Source: Niebla homalea (lineage: Eukaryota; Ascomycota; Lecanoromycetes; Lecanorales; Ramalinaceae). Taken from it: DNA of 64,000 bases. A model generated the notes under the pieces. That model had not been told where the DNA came from, did no database searches, and saw only the letters and a program-made list of their open reading frames with translations. Below are positions 1-13,500 of this stretch, one piece after another; the stretch's first letter is position 1, and the number at the start of each line of letters is the position of its first letter. The translations under genes were made by a program, and so were the position numbers. The stretch is from the NCBI GenBank assembly GCA_019925105.1, contig JAHGAU010000002.1, positions 930,001 to 994,000 on the forward strand, given 5' to 3'.

Positions 1-569
1 CTTTTTCTGACGGCGGGCGCAGGTTTTCGGACAGACCACGGCGCGGGCTGAGAAGAGCCATTGGGTCTGTGGTCATCATTCTTCTTGCCCATTTCTTCGT
101 CGTCGGCAAAGAATCGCCCAGGCCAAGAAGACATGCCTACTTGCCTACTTGCTACTTGTTCAGGGTGGTGTGACGAAAGGCTGTTCGGACTTTGGAATAC
201 ATCGAGGCGACTTAGGGAAGCGCAGCTCAGCAGGCGCTGACATCCCTATCCAGTGGAGATGGCGTGCCTCAAGCTGGCGATTGTATGCGACAGAGCTCCC
301 ATGATTGAAGGATGAGATTAAGCCAAGTCTTTTGCTTGACAGCATGGGATGATTTTAAGCCGCAACCCCCGCTTGGCATTTTGCTTTGGCTTTTCCTGGC
401 AGGTGCCATAGGTATTCTAACAGGCACCATCCGCCCGAACCTAAGCAAGCGAGGAGGTCCCCACGGGCCCAGAATTGGGCGGAAGGGGCGTATCATCCCC
501 TCCAAGACGCTTCCCCTTTTCCAACACCACTCGTCTCATGGAATTCCTGGAGCTTGTTTCATCGATATC
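1..569. other. Region upstream of MLH1, no gene seen
   Basis: I see no convincing coding frame in this stretch. It presumably holds the promoter and 5' leader of MLH1. A frame open from about position 312 runs into the MLH1 first exon, but the conserved protein needs only the ATG at 570, so I treat the upstream part as leader. Confidence 0.5.
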
Positions 570-2971
570 ATGGATCATGCAGTGGTGGAGACACCGCTAA
601 GGGGCAGCAAAAGGAAAGCTGAAGAAGCTCTTCCTCAGGCCCCAAAGCGTATCAAGGTAGAATGCCATCTCATCATGCAAAGCCCCAGAAAAAGAAAAAA
701 ATAACTCATAGTGGTCTCGGCAATACCTAGGCTCTTGACCAGGATGTCGTCAACAAGATTGCCGCCGGCGAGATCATTGTCGCTCCTGTGCATGCACTCA
801 AGGAACTCATTGAAAACGCCGTCGACGCTGGTTCTACCTCCCTGGAAATAGTCGTCAAAGAAGGAGGTTTGAAGTTGCTCCAAATCACTGATAATGGCCA
901 TGGCATCAATGTAGGTTTTCAACATTTTGACTTGGAACGCCAGGGAGAAGGCATGAAAACGTTCTGTTGACTTTGACAGCGGGATGACATGGCTATCCTC
1001 TGCGAGAGGTTCACTACTTCAAAGCTTAAGACCTTTGAGGATTTGACCACCATCGGTACATACGGCTTCAGGGGCGAAGCCTTAGCTAGTATCAGTCACA
1101 TCGCTCATCTCACAATAACCACCAAGACAAGCGACTCCAGCTGTGCTTGGCGGGCTCATTACGCGGACGGAAAATTGACTCCAGCAAAGCCAGGCCAAAA
1201 CTCGGATCCGAAGCCAATCGCCGGGCGAGGAGGCACCCAAATAACGGTCAGGCGCCGCTCAATTCTAGTGTCCCATGAAATTGATTGATAGTAAGCTATA
1301 TAGGTTGAGGACTTGTTCTACAACGTCCCATCCCGGAAGCGAGCCTTTCGATCACCAAGCGAGGAGTATGCAAAGATTCTGGACGTAGTAGGCCGCTACG
1401 CCGTGCACTGTACCGGCGTTGCCTTCTCGTGCAAGAAGCATGCGGATTCTGCTACCAGCATCTCAATCCCTGCGAATGCTACCACAGTCGACAGCATCCG
1501 CCAAATCTACGGCAGTGCTGTGGCGAATGAGCTCCTTGAATTTGCCGTCAGCGACCAGAAATGGGGCTTCAAAGCATCCGGCTGGGCCAGCAACGCCAAT
1601 TACCACGTCAAGAAGACGACCATTCTCCTCTTCATCAATCATCGCTCCGTCGAATCTTCCGCTGTCAAGAAGGCAATGGAGCAGCTGTACTCAGCCTTTC
1701 TTCCAAAGGGAGGCCATCCGTTCATCTACCTCAGTCTCGACATTGACCCCCAGCGGGTGGATGTAAATGTACACCCTACGAAACGCGAAGTCAACTTCCT
1801 GAATGAGGACGAGGTCATTGAGAGTATTTGCACTGCTATTCACCAAAAGCTCACACAAGTCGACACCAGTCGAACTTTCATCACACAGTCGCTACTCCCT
1901 AGCAGCACACGACCCTCAGGTTCAACGTATTCTCCATCCACAGCCAAATTAGCCCAGGCGAAGGGTAAGAGCCAAACTCCCGCCAGACCTTATGAGAACA
2001 ACCTAGTCCGGACCGACCCCAGCGTCCGCAAAATCACATCCATGCTCCCTTCTTCCACCGTCGATCCCACCACATCCAACCCCTCGGCTGCCTATTCCGG
2101 TGGCCCACAGTACCTCGAATCCCCTCGAGAACGCACCGACTGCCGGCTTACCACCATCAAGAATCTCCGCGCCACAGTCCGCTCAACCATGCACGCCGGC
2201 CTCACCGAAATATTTGCTTCCCACACCTATGTCGGCCTCGTGGATCCCCTTCGCCGGATCGTCGCGATCCAATCCGGAGTCAAGCTGTTCTTGGTGGACT
2301 ACGGCCTCATCAGCAGGGAGTATTTCTACCAGCTCGGCCTCGCCGACTTCGGCAATTATGGCGCCATCACTTTCGAAAACCCGCTGGACATTCGTGCCTT
2401 GATACAGCTAGGTGTCGACAAGGAGCGGGAACTCGAACCGGCCGCCATGCCGCCGGAAGAATGGGATGCTGTGCCCGAGCAGGTGACGCGGCAGCTGGTA
2501 AAGCGGCAGGCCATGCTCCTAGAGTACTTCAATCTCGACGTTTCGGGGACTGGGGAGCTCATCACTTTACCACTCCTAATGAAAGGGTATACCCCCAGCC
2601 TTGCTAAGCTGCCCCGTTTCCTGATGCGGCTGGGCCCTTGTGTGGAATGGAACGACGAGGCGGCGTGTTTCGAGACCTTTTTAGGCGAGTTGGCCCGCTT
2701 CTATACGTTGGAGCAGCTGCCGCCGTATCCTCCCCCAACTAGTCTCGCGCACGTACAGAAGGATGGGGATATTGACATGGACATGGGCGATACTGCTCAG
2801 GCAAAGGGAGGCGGGGAGATGGTGGGTAAGCGGCACGACATGGAACGCGTTCTGGAGCATGTGCTGTTCCCGGCTCTCAGGGCGAGGCTGGTCGCAAGCA
2901 AAGAGTTACTCAGAGGTGTGATCGAGGTGGCTGATTTGAAAGGTTTGTATAGGGTATTTGAGCGGTGTTGA
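570..2971 (+). CDS. MLH1: DNA mismatch repair protein MLH1
   Basis: MutL-family ATPase. With its PMS1 or MLH partner it acts in the nucleus after MutS homologues recognise a mismatch. Exons 570-656, 731-910, 980-1246 and 1304-2971 join to a 733-residue protein; yeast MLH1 has 769. The N-terminal GHKL ATPase motifs are present: [12 protein letters not shown] near residue 53, DNGHGI near 83 and GFRGEAL at 118-124, followed by [14 protein letters not shown] across the third intron. A low-complexity Ser/Thr/Pro linker follows, then the C-terminal dimerisation domain. The protein ends exactly in FERC, the C-terminal motif that in MLH1 homologues contributes to the endonuclease site of the heterodimer. 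The three introns (74, 69 and 57 nt) are GT-AG and each restores a conserved block. The start is the first ATG of the exon-1 frame; the 29-residue N-terminal extension is Lys/Arg-rich. Family assignment is certain, exact N-terminus likely. Confidence 0.95.
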
Positions 2972-3486
2972 TGACTTGATACCCGATGTTGTCACCACAG
3001 ATTCTTCTCATTGGCTTCTGCAGCCCTTTTCGATGCTCATAAGCTCAAGATAGCCTCGGCAGCCTCTAGCACGTCGGAGCGTCAATAGTCGTAAAAATCT
3101 CTCGCACAAATCGATAGAACTCGCCAGGAAGAGGACGTCATGTCATGAAGATGAGTGTCTTCTAATTGCTGCATTTGACTAAGACCAATGAGTGTCACGA
3201 GGACCATTCCTTCAACTTCTTCGGGCTCAGTCTATTCCGTTGTAGTAGATGTTTTTGTTCAACGATGCTTGCCAGCTCCGACTCTCATCTATATCCTGTT
3301 ATCAAATTGTTCCTCGCCCAAAATCATATACGGTCTAGTCAATCTGTTGGGTTCTACGTCTTCAGTATCGAGAAAGACTCATTCTCATGTTTGGGGTGAT
3401 GTACTTACAAATTCATTCTCATGAGCAATCATACCACAATCCAGGACTAGCAATAGGCTCTGACTAGTCCATTACCCACGTGGTCA
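2972..3486. other. Convergent intergenic region MLH1/GNAT, nothing identified
   Basis: The space between the MLH1 stop and the stop of the reverse-strand acetyltransferase holds only short frames without recognisable domains or good splice support. It probably contains both 3' UTRs. Confidence 0.5.
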
Positions 3487-4584
3487 TCATTTAGAATGAT
3501 GAGGGACCGATGTCTTGGTCACAGAATGACCGGGCTGCTGGCGCTCGATGGCACAAGCCCGAGGCTCCCGTGTCATGACATCAAGCACGACATGCGGCGT
3601 ACTTCGTTTGAAACGAATGTACGACTGGTGAGCAAAGCCAAGGCTATTATAGAGTCGTGTATTTGCCACGTTGGTGCTTTCAAGGTAGCAGTATTGGTTC
3701 CTTTTGTCGGCCTGGTTCCGGTCACAGTGAGATCCAGCTTAGCCTGATTTGCAGAATCATGGACGGAATGGATAAGAGTGTAGGTAGGAGAGAGGCTGTG
3801 AAGGAGGCTGAATGTAGTTCGGTTGTCAGACTCACCTCTCTGGTCACGTCTTCGATCAGTTTCTTGGCGTAACCCCTTTTCCTGCTGCCAGGCTTGGTAC
3901 CAATATAGACGAGGTACCAAGAGTTGTCGTCATGCTTCTGAAGGGTTTGGTGTTTGACATCGTGCAACATGGGGAGGAATTCATCAAAGAAGCGTATCCT
4001 TCCTTCCTTGGTCATGTCTCGACAGAAAAAATGCAACCGGTTCATGCCACTTCTCAGCATTGGCCAGAGACCATCCATATTTTTGCCAGGGGGCATCCTT
4101 GAGTAGTACACCAGGTTAGCCATCTGCTGAGAGAAAGCCGAGCGATTGCAGCAATGTCCTACCACAGCGCCACGCAATCGTAAGTTTCACCAATGACAGT
4201 CGCAAAGCCACATTGGACATGTGCTTTCACAATGCACTTCATGATGATAAACTGTAACTTGCGGATGTCTGAACTTGGCTTACGGTCAGGGGTATGGGTG
4301 AAATATTGAGCCAAATCATCGTCACGGAAAGCTTCGGCCAGACACTCGGCTGCTTGATCAATCTCGGATGTTGTGAGCTTTCGGACAGTAGAATTTCTCT
4401 TGTCGGTGTAAGTCGAAAGACTGGTAGCCGGCGTGCTGAGGCCAAGCTTCAGAGAGTCACTGGCGATTGTCGAACAGCTTGGCTGCGTCGAAATGGCCGA
4501 GTAGGTATCGACTCGGACGTCATTTTGGGGTTTGACGGCATTCTGACGGATAATGGAGTTGACAGCGGCTTGACTGATAGCCAT
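3487..4584 (-). CDS. GNAT-family N-acetyltransferase, substrate unknown
   Basis: Exons on the reverse strand are 4584-4163, 4097-3836 and 3711-3487, giving a 302-residue protein. Splicing is supported because each junction restores family sequence: CVALW joins MPPGKN, and DVTREADKRNQ runs on to YCYLESTN. GNAT hallmarks are the acetyl-CoA loop region GTKPGSRKRGYAKKL (about residues 207-221), the beta-5 segment CYLEST, and the terminal NTRLYNSLGF motif. The first 60 or so residues are low-complexity. Proteins of this type are common in filamentous fungi and are usually annotated only as acetyltransferases, so no substrate can be given. Introns are 65 and 124 nt. The second uses an acceptor at 3713-3712; an apparent upstream acceptor would shift the frame and lose the YLES motif. 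Confidence 0.82.
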
Positions 4585-6049
4585 GGTAATACCTCAGTCT
4601 TGCTGAACCCGTCATTCAGATGATAGAATCCTCCGAGTGTCGAGACTGAGGTTCCAACCCCAATGATCGTGAAAGAGATACTGCTCAGCGAACCAGATCG
4701 GTGAGACAAATGCTGAGATTTTCAATCGATTGGCCTGGTCAAGTCGCCGCTATGCTCTTTTGAAAGCTGTGTTCTTGACACCGTCTCAAGACGGTGAGGG
4801 AATCTCAAGCAAGGAAGATAATGACGAAAGTCAACCGACATCAACGCAGAGATCTTAATGGAGAAGACGGAAGAGATTGTGACTTGTAGCTGCCAAGGCA
4901 GAGGGATGCAGGCAGGCGTGCAGATATCGCGTCAATCTGGGATCCTATGAATATAACGTGAATAATTTGTCGATCACTGAGAGAGCTTGGAAGCAAGGAG
5001 CCGTGGACAACAGAAAGGTAGCGGGGATGGCGATTGAGAAATACCAAATCTGTCAACACCTGCGATGCAGGCCAAGGACGAGGAAAACTGAGGGTGTCTC
5101 CGAGTCTCAGGGGAGTATTCCGTCCATCTTCCCTGTAAGCTTCTTGGCCCGCTGCACCAGCTGTCAAGTGTCAACGCGACCAATGCAGGAAAAGACCGCT
5201 CGAGCCACGGCCGAAGCTCGAGTTGAAGCTGTGAGAGCTAGCACGTGACTAGGCATTCTCAATATATTCATACATCTGACATTATGATGATATTGAAGTA
5301 TTCATTGATATCATGTACCTTACATACCGAGTCGGTTGCGCTTGCCATTTGAGCTTGACGGCAATGTCCTGTGAATGAAGGATTATCTACCAATGTACCA
5401 ATGATCGAAGCATAGTCTCAACCACTCCAGTGCTTCGAGGGTCAATTGTCATAGTGCATACATACGTTGGCCTCGGCGGTGCTTAGAGTTAGCAGCCGAT
5501 TTGGTGCGAGAAAGCAGGTAGCCATGGTCCTTCGGCTTCTGTGAAGTCCCAGTAGCAGTGACGTGGCACGCATTCCAATGCAGCCCGCTACTGTACCTCT
5601 GTCACATCCGCATGCCCCTTTTGCCTCCAAAAATGACCGCCACTCTTCCACTCCCGGAGGTTTTTGATGCACCTCCCCATACGGATTACTCCGTGCTGGC
5701 TTTCCAGGAGCCAGTCTTGGAACTCAAAAAATCTGTCAGCGTGGGCCGTGGGCACAATCCCGCCTAACTCAGAAATCTCTCAGAAAAAAACCCCTTTCAA
5801 GTCTATCAGTCTGCGATTACATACAAATCGTTTTGGCGGTAAAGTTGCTGAGATTAGCTTACTGTATTCTTGATTCACCCTAAAGGAATGTCGGAAACGA
5901 CTTTTTGCACATCCAGAGCCGACCAGAGGTTACCCACGTTGACATCTCCTTTGTTCCCAATGGATGTACCGCGCTGGTGGGTAAGAAGCCGCATCATTCG
6001 TGCAACACCATCACAGTCGTACGTGCCCATTGCCGGATCGTCACTCGTA
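4585..6049. other. 1.5-kb intergenic region, nothing identified
   Basis: This lies between the 5' end of the acetyltransferase and the 3' end of the isomerase, both on the reverse strand. Open frames are short, lack conserved motifs and do not splice into anything recognisable. It should contain the acetyltransferase promoter and the isomerase 3' UTR. Confidence 0.5.
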
Positions 6050-6964
<915 letters not shown>

Positions 6965-7516
6965 CCCAAGAACGGGGGTTTGATCCGCGCAGGTACGATG
7001 CTACAAGTATCAAGGCTGTCCGATGAGGCGACGGATGTTCAAAGTGACTGTGTTGCCATCGACTGCTTTCTCCTCGCACGAGGGCAGCAGCTTGGCATCG
7101 CCTCGGCAGTTCGGGCACTCTCGGCACTTAGAATACGTATGACAAGACGGAGTACGCTTATCCCGAAAAAGATTTAGTCCTCAATCTGCTCTTTCCATGC
7201 GCATTTCTCGTCATAGACGATACCCAGATAGTAACAGCGAGGGAGCATGATTGATATTCCCAAAGTACACTTCAGGGGTCGTTCGGCCTGCAGGTATGAC
7301 ACAATTATCCCAATACATATATATTCGCTATCTGAGCAAACAATCGAGGATTCCACCGGGTGTTATCGCTATGCTCCATGTCGTATAATATCTCATCATT
7401 TCGTGCATGCCTCGATCAATTGAAAGAGCCCAGCTTCAACGCCTTCACTGCAGGATGAATGCCGGCTCAAGCGAGTACTGGGAATGTTGCAGTCCACAGT
7501 AGGGTATTCAATGGTG
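6965..7516. other. Isomerase promoter region
   Basis: Lies upstream of the isopentenyl-diphosphate isomerase and downstream of the large morphogenesis gene; both are transcribed leftward. No gene is supported here. Likely content is the 3' UTR of the large gene and the promoter of the isomerase. Confidence 0.5.
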
Positions 7517-10500
7517 CTAAAATTGGGATCCAGTATTTTGCCTTTTCAAGTACGCCTCTGGAACCTTGGGCACACTGGGGCTGCCCGGACCGTGTCCTCG
7601 CGACCGACTTTGAGCTCGCAGTAGACCCTTTTGCTTCATCTCCTTGCCCTCTAGTGAAGACTTTGTAGTGCGCAATGAAGAAGTATTTCTTCGCTGTAGA
7701 CTGCTGCCCAGAAGCCTCGAATCGTTGGCCGCTACGTGGCCGGTCGAGCGCTCATCCTCGGAGAATGTCCCGTCTTCTACCTCATCATCGGACGAGATCT
7801 CGACCACGTTACGAGACGATTTGGTAATATTGTTCGCGGGAGATGTTACCGATCTAGAATGCAGAGATGGCCGGAGAGGCGCGGCTGAAGCAGAGGGTGT
7901 AGAGGGAGTAAACGCCGTGGGTGTCATAACAGTTGGATGTTGTCTTTCACCCACGCTTTGATTGTGCAATGAAGAGCTTGAGGGACTGCGTCCAAGGGTC
8001 TTTTGAAGGATCGGCGCAGTCTCCTGATCATAGATCTCGACCACAGTATCTGAGCCTGCTCGATACCAGCCAGCGGAACGTGCGGAATACCGACGAGATG
8101 ATTCCTCGATCACATCGAGCGACTCATCGAAGAAGTCATCTAAGCTGTTGAGTTTGGTCAACAGGTCGCTCATACCTCCTTCTGCTTCGCTTGAAGCCAC
8201 CGTCTCCGGGTTTTCCGCAGTATCGGTGCACTCCAGCGCGAAATATGAGGGTCCTTGATCGGCCTCAGCATGGAATTCTAGTTCTGGAGTCGGAATGGCT
8301 TCCTTCGCGGACCCGCTGGGATTAACAAAGTCTTGGTAGATCAGCTGCATGTTATGTCTTGTGGTGCTTGAGCTGATTGCAGGCATCGGCACAGACCAAC
8401 CAGTCTCTTCTGGTATCCCGTAGAGACTCTGGGTTTTTTCATAAGTCTTTCGTATCGGTATCGACTTCGATCCTAGACCGGCCATACTCATCCGTAAATG
8501 CTGGTCACTCAGGGGAGTGTCCGACATGACGGCAATATGGTCAAGTATTTCGATTGCTTGTGAAGAAAATTCGGTCGTCAGAAGGCCCAATAAGGGTGTT
8601 ATGAGGTCTGGCCCGCAACTGGATATTTCGGAGCGACGCGTGTCTACGTCGGTGATAAGAACTCGAAGTACTTGGAATGTCTGCAACTTGTACCATCGCA
8701 GCCTGTTTGGTAGGAGCCCAATTACGAAGATCAGGACCTTCAATTCCCACGTAGGAAAGTATTCTTCTTGTAGTGAAGCCAAGATGTGTTGCAAGAAACT
8801 TCCGCCTACCGCATACTTGCCTTGACTGAAATCTTCCAGCACCAGGCTTATCTGGGGTTTGTCTTGGGCTCCAGCTATCAGGGCGAGTCGTCTGGCACAA
8901 TCCTTGCATTCGATGGCTTTGAACCCATCTGTTAGGCATTGAAGAAACCCTGGTAGATTTGCCAATGTGGTGAAAAGTAGCCTCGTGTGATTGCCAATAA
9001 GATCAAGGTCTGGCAAAGCGACTAGGTGATCAAGCACATCTAGAGAAGTGTTCAACGTCATCTCGGACCTGAGACCTTTATAGACAAGTGGCGCGACGCC
9101 TTCAAAGGTGCCTTGCCAATTGACGGGCTTAGTCTTCCGTATCAGCTTGATTACAGCAGGGTCGCTTAAATTGAGCTTCGGGAGAAGTTTGTCAAGCATG
9201 CCTGCTGCTATGACAAATTCCGACTCAAAGATTGTACCCAGGCAAGCGCATGTCGTCCAAAACAGGTGAGGATACATTAGTATTTCTGCGGGTTCTAGAG
9301 CGGTGATGATGCTCTCGACGGTATTGAGCATCTCTAGTGAGAAGGTCTGTACGTCGTTTGCTTCGTGCACAATGACATTCGAGATCCTAGCTAGAACATC
9401 ATTCAACATAGGACGATCAAGGGAGATAAGAACACAGCGGAAAATCTGAAGGGATCTGCACGCTACATGCCTCACTGGACATGACGTTCCCCAATTCAAA
9501 GCGATTTTGGCGATGAGATCCTGGATTTCGGGGTAGACGATAGAGAAAATATCAACGACCTGCATCGTCACATTTGGCATCGAAGGAGGAGTCCGTTGGG
9601 GATTTCTTTTGTCCTCTTCCGTGTCTATCTCTCCAACTTGGGCAATCTTGTCGTGGTACTGCCAAACGACTCCGGGTTCACCACACCGGATCGATTCGAC
9701 GAAAGCTTCTGCAGTTGCTTTCTTTGTACTTAATTGCTCGAGCTGGTTGTCAGGTATCTTTGTAATGATGAGCTCATGTATCAGGTGCACTAGCATTTCC
9801 CGAGCTTGGTCTTGAACCAGAATTATTTGATTGTCCCAAAGCACGAGGATGACATGAAGGAGCAATGGGACCTGTTCAGCTTGAACGGTCATAGGAGCAA
9901 CAATGAGGTCCACGAGGTAGATCAGAGCCAGCTGGGATAACGAGAACATTTCCTGGCCGCTTGTCAGTACACAAACCGAGAGGTCTTGCAGCCCTCCCTT
10001 ACCTGCTGATTGACAACTGGCAGTGCCTCAGCAAGATCTGCGACATAAGGCAGGCCGAGATTGTCTGGAGGAACCATGATGGGTGCAGGCGTTTTGTGAA
10101 CCATGTGCTTATAGGTGATTTGCTGAAGAAGGAACTCTACTACCTTCGGACCTGCAGCGTCGCCAGCCATATATACTATAATCTGTTTTGCGTAACGGAC
10201 GAATGCTTGATCTCCTCGTTCCAAACTCAAATCGATGACAAAATTAAGTACAAGCTGCGCATTTCCAGGATGACCAGTCGCGAGAGCTCTCCATAAGGCC
10301 TGCACCTCATTATGCAGCACGGTGCTCGTCTTTGTGGTAATCTCTAACAAGTTCGCCAACAACATATATGACTGAGCTGTAGGCTTCTTATGATCAGGCT
10401 TTCCAGGACCAGGCTCGACCTTGAGTTCGATTACCTGGATCCAAGGAAGTATGGCATACACCATTTGCCTTTGGTTATCCGGATGAATGTTTCTGAAGTG

Positions 10501-13500
10501 CAGAGAAAATTGAGAGAATATGAAGTATGCAAGGTCCTTGTGCTCTTTAGACAATCTACGAGAGATTTCAAATGATGCTGATTTGAATACCGCCGTAGTC
10601 TGATCTGCTATGCTAATGTCGAAGTCTTGAATCCTCGAGTTTTGCTGCCTTCGTTGCTCAAGGCGTTGGAGAAGCTTTGCGGACTGCGTTCTGATCTTGC
10701 TCTTCTCGTTTCCGAGCAGGAAAAGAAGAGCAGCCAGTGTTCTCCAGAAAGGAATCGGGTAGTCTTCAAACTCGTAGATGACTTTCGTCACGACGTCGAT
10801 ATAGCTCTCGAGGGCATGTGGACGGTCTGGTGCATAGCACTGTTCAATAGATACTTCGAGAAGATAAGGGGTGTCTCTATTGTTGACTATGAGATTGTAC
10901 AAAGCGCGCCGCCCAATTGCATGGAGGCTTTTCTGTTGAGTGCCGAAGATGTGGCCGATCCATGATAATATGCGCCGACTGTCAAACGAGAGGGTTTCGC
11001 CCCTATCGGTCTTGAATCTCACGGGGCCAGCCTACCATTCGATCAGTGTGGAAGTGACAGCTTGAAAGAGTCCCTGTAACTTACACAGAGGGTCGCCATG
11101 GCACCGAGGGCGGCAGTACTTAGGTCTTGTTTTTCCCTATCGATCGCGGTAGTGATACTGTTGCTTTCATGTGCATCAGGATGGCGCTCCGAGACCATTT
11201 GCCGCATAGCTTCCTCCCTTTGAACAATTTTCGCCTGATTTGGGGAGTAGCCACACCAATCCTCCATAAGGGCAAAAGCAGAGCGTCTAGATTCAAACGA
11301 GATATATCGCAGACTGTCTCGAGTCTTATTGATTCCGTTAAAGACCTCCTCCAACAGTCCGCAATACTGCCTCCTCAGCTTCTGGTATTCCCAGTCGCCT
11401 TGAATCTCTGCGTCTGCGAGGAATATCATCAGATCCCTGGTGTATGTCGAAAGATTGTTCAATATCCATTCGTCTTGCAACACACTAGGTTCTCGGAGGA
11501 ATCGTGCCGTTAGTCTATAGACCTGCGTGACCTCTGTTCGAAGTCGATCTGTCCCTGGGCTCCTTTGCGGGTTACTTCCCGTACGCTGATGGGATCCTAT
11601 ACGTTGCTTGGCTTCCTCCTTACAGGCGGTCACTGGATATTGCAAAGAGTCTAGGAGGGTTCGAAAAAGATTGATCTTGATGGAACTAAGAGCAATGACA
11701 ATGGCTTCTCGAATCGAGCTCTGGCCGGCCGATAGTAGAGGAATGCCATATGCGAAGAGAGCTCTGGCGGAGCTGATTCGCTCTTGCCCCTGCAAGGCCA
11801 TCTTTGAAGCTTTGCGCGAATGCTGTGATTTGTCGAGCTGACTTTGAGTCTGCGCACCAGCGTTAGTGACCGTGGTGCAAGCCATTATAAGGTATAATTT
11901 CCATTGTTCGACGATGATTTGTGTTGAAGTCGATTGCAGACGATGTGGTACTCTCGTTGTCAGAGGATCGTGGGAAGGGACTGACGGTAGAGTTCTCACG
12001 TCGGTATCAAGGGATGTGATTGTGTCGCGCATCTGAAGCAGTCTTACGCAAACGATCTCTCGGCCCAGCATGACAGCTGCAGGGCAAAGCTCGAAACTCA
12101 GACGTATAATGTTCGGGAATACTTTGAGCCAAAGCGCAGAATTGTCGCTGCTGCTTAGCTCCACCAAAGTAGGCCGGGTGACGTTCTGGCTCTGGCTTTT
12201 GCCCTTCTGCAATCGACTCCGCTCAACCACTGTCAATGAGTTGTCGTTCATGTCCATCACTCTCTGTGTGTCACCTTCAAGAATGTGTATGATTCTTTGG
12301 TTCTGCCGTCCAAGAGCAGCGTCAAACTCGGTGACGATCTTGAGGACCTTGACCGCAGAAGCTCTCACACGCCTAGACTGAGAGCAAAGAAAAAAGAGTC
12401 CGTGGGATTCCACCTCATCCACGTGATTGGTAACTGATGTCAAATCTAATTGAAGCCCTCTACTACCAGAGACGCCATCACTGGCAGAGCTTGCTGAGGC
12501 CTCCTTCGTCTTGTGTTCGATTTCTTCAATCCATATTTGTAGCAATTCGACGTATAAGCTCAGGGTACTTTCAATGTGATCCGGGCCCAAGAGTCCTTCT
12601 TCTGACATAGTTGAATAACGGGCGTCGAAATTGAAGATGAAGCGAGCAAAGCCAATCGTCACAGCCTGAGCAAAAGATTGTTTTGCAATGGCTTTGAGAG
12701 ACCGGATAGACGATACGGCGATGTTCGTCTGTACGTGGGCAGTGCAAGTGCATAAAAGATTAATGATCGGCTTCAGTTGGACCTGAGCTGGAAGACAACG
12801 TGGCAGGGCTTGAACGGCGACGTGCAACAGCTCATAGAACCCTAGCCTCTGCTCCGTAGGCCCTTGGTGGTCTTCAACAGTCCGACGTCCAAATGTGAAG
12901 GTTTCGGCCAGAGGCGTCTTTGGAGTGAAGGAGCCCCCAAATTTTTCATCCAAGACAGCTTGACCCCCGAAAGCATTGTCACAGACTATGGCGATTTTAC
13001 TGAGAATGTCGCAAAACTTAGCGTGGTACTCTCGTGCAGATGGGCTAAGCTTGGAGACAATCACTGGGCGGGAGCTGATCGGCGTTCGAGAGTCTATACC
13101 AAGGCTCGTGTACCCAGTGCGTTGAGCTTCTGGAGTGAAGACAGAAAGAGTGCTTGGGTCAACTGCTAGACCTCCTTGACCGAACAAGGGGAACGGGGGC
13201 TTTTTGCCGGCTGCTTCTGACTCGAGGTCTGCCATGATCTCCAGGAACGCTCGAATACCAATCACTGTGCGTTCTGGGTCCAGCTGGTCAACCTTGATCT
13301 CCTTTCCAGCGCCGAACAGATCAGAGTTGATCAAGGGGAACACTATTTTACTAAAACAGTATTCCTGATAATGGTGGCCAATGATCCGAATGAGTTCGAC
13401 TAAAGGCTCACAGACCGCTAGGTCCAGGTTGAAGGAATTCTTTCTACTTGACGGAAGCACTGTCTTCATGATTTCATCTAGTCTGCGGATCGTAGTACCG

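Noticed and set aside
4958..5248. 96-residue forward frame in the 4.6-6.0-kb gap
   Set aside because: No recognisable motif, overlaps a reverse frame of similar length, and no splice partners; treated as chance.
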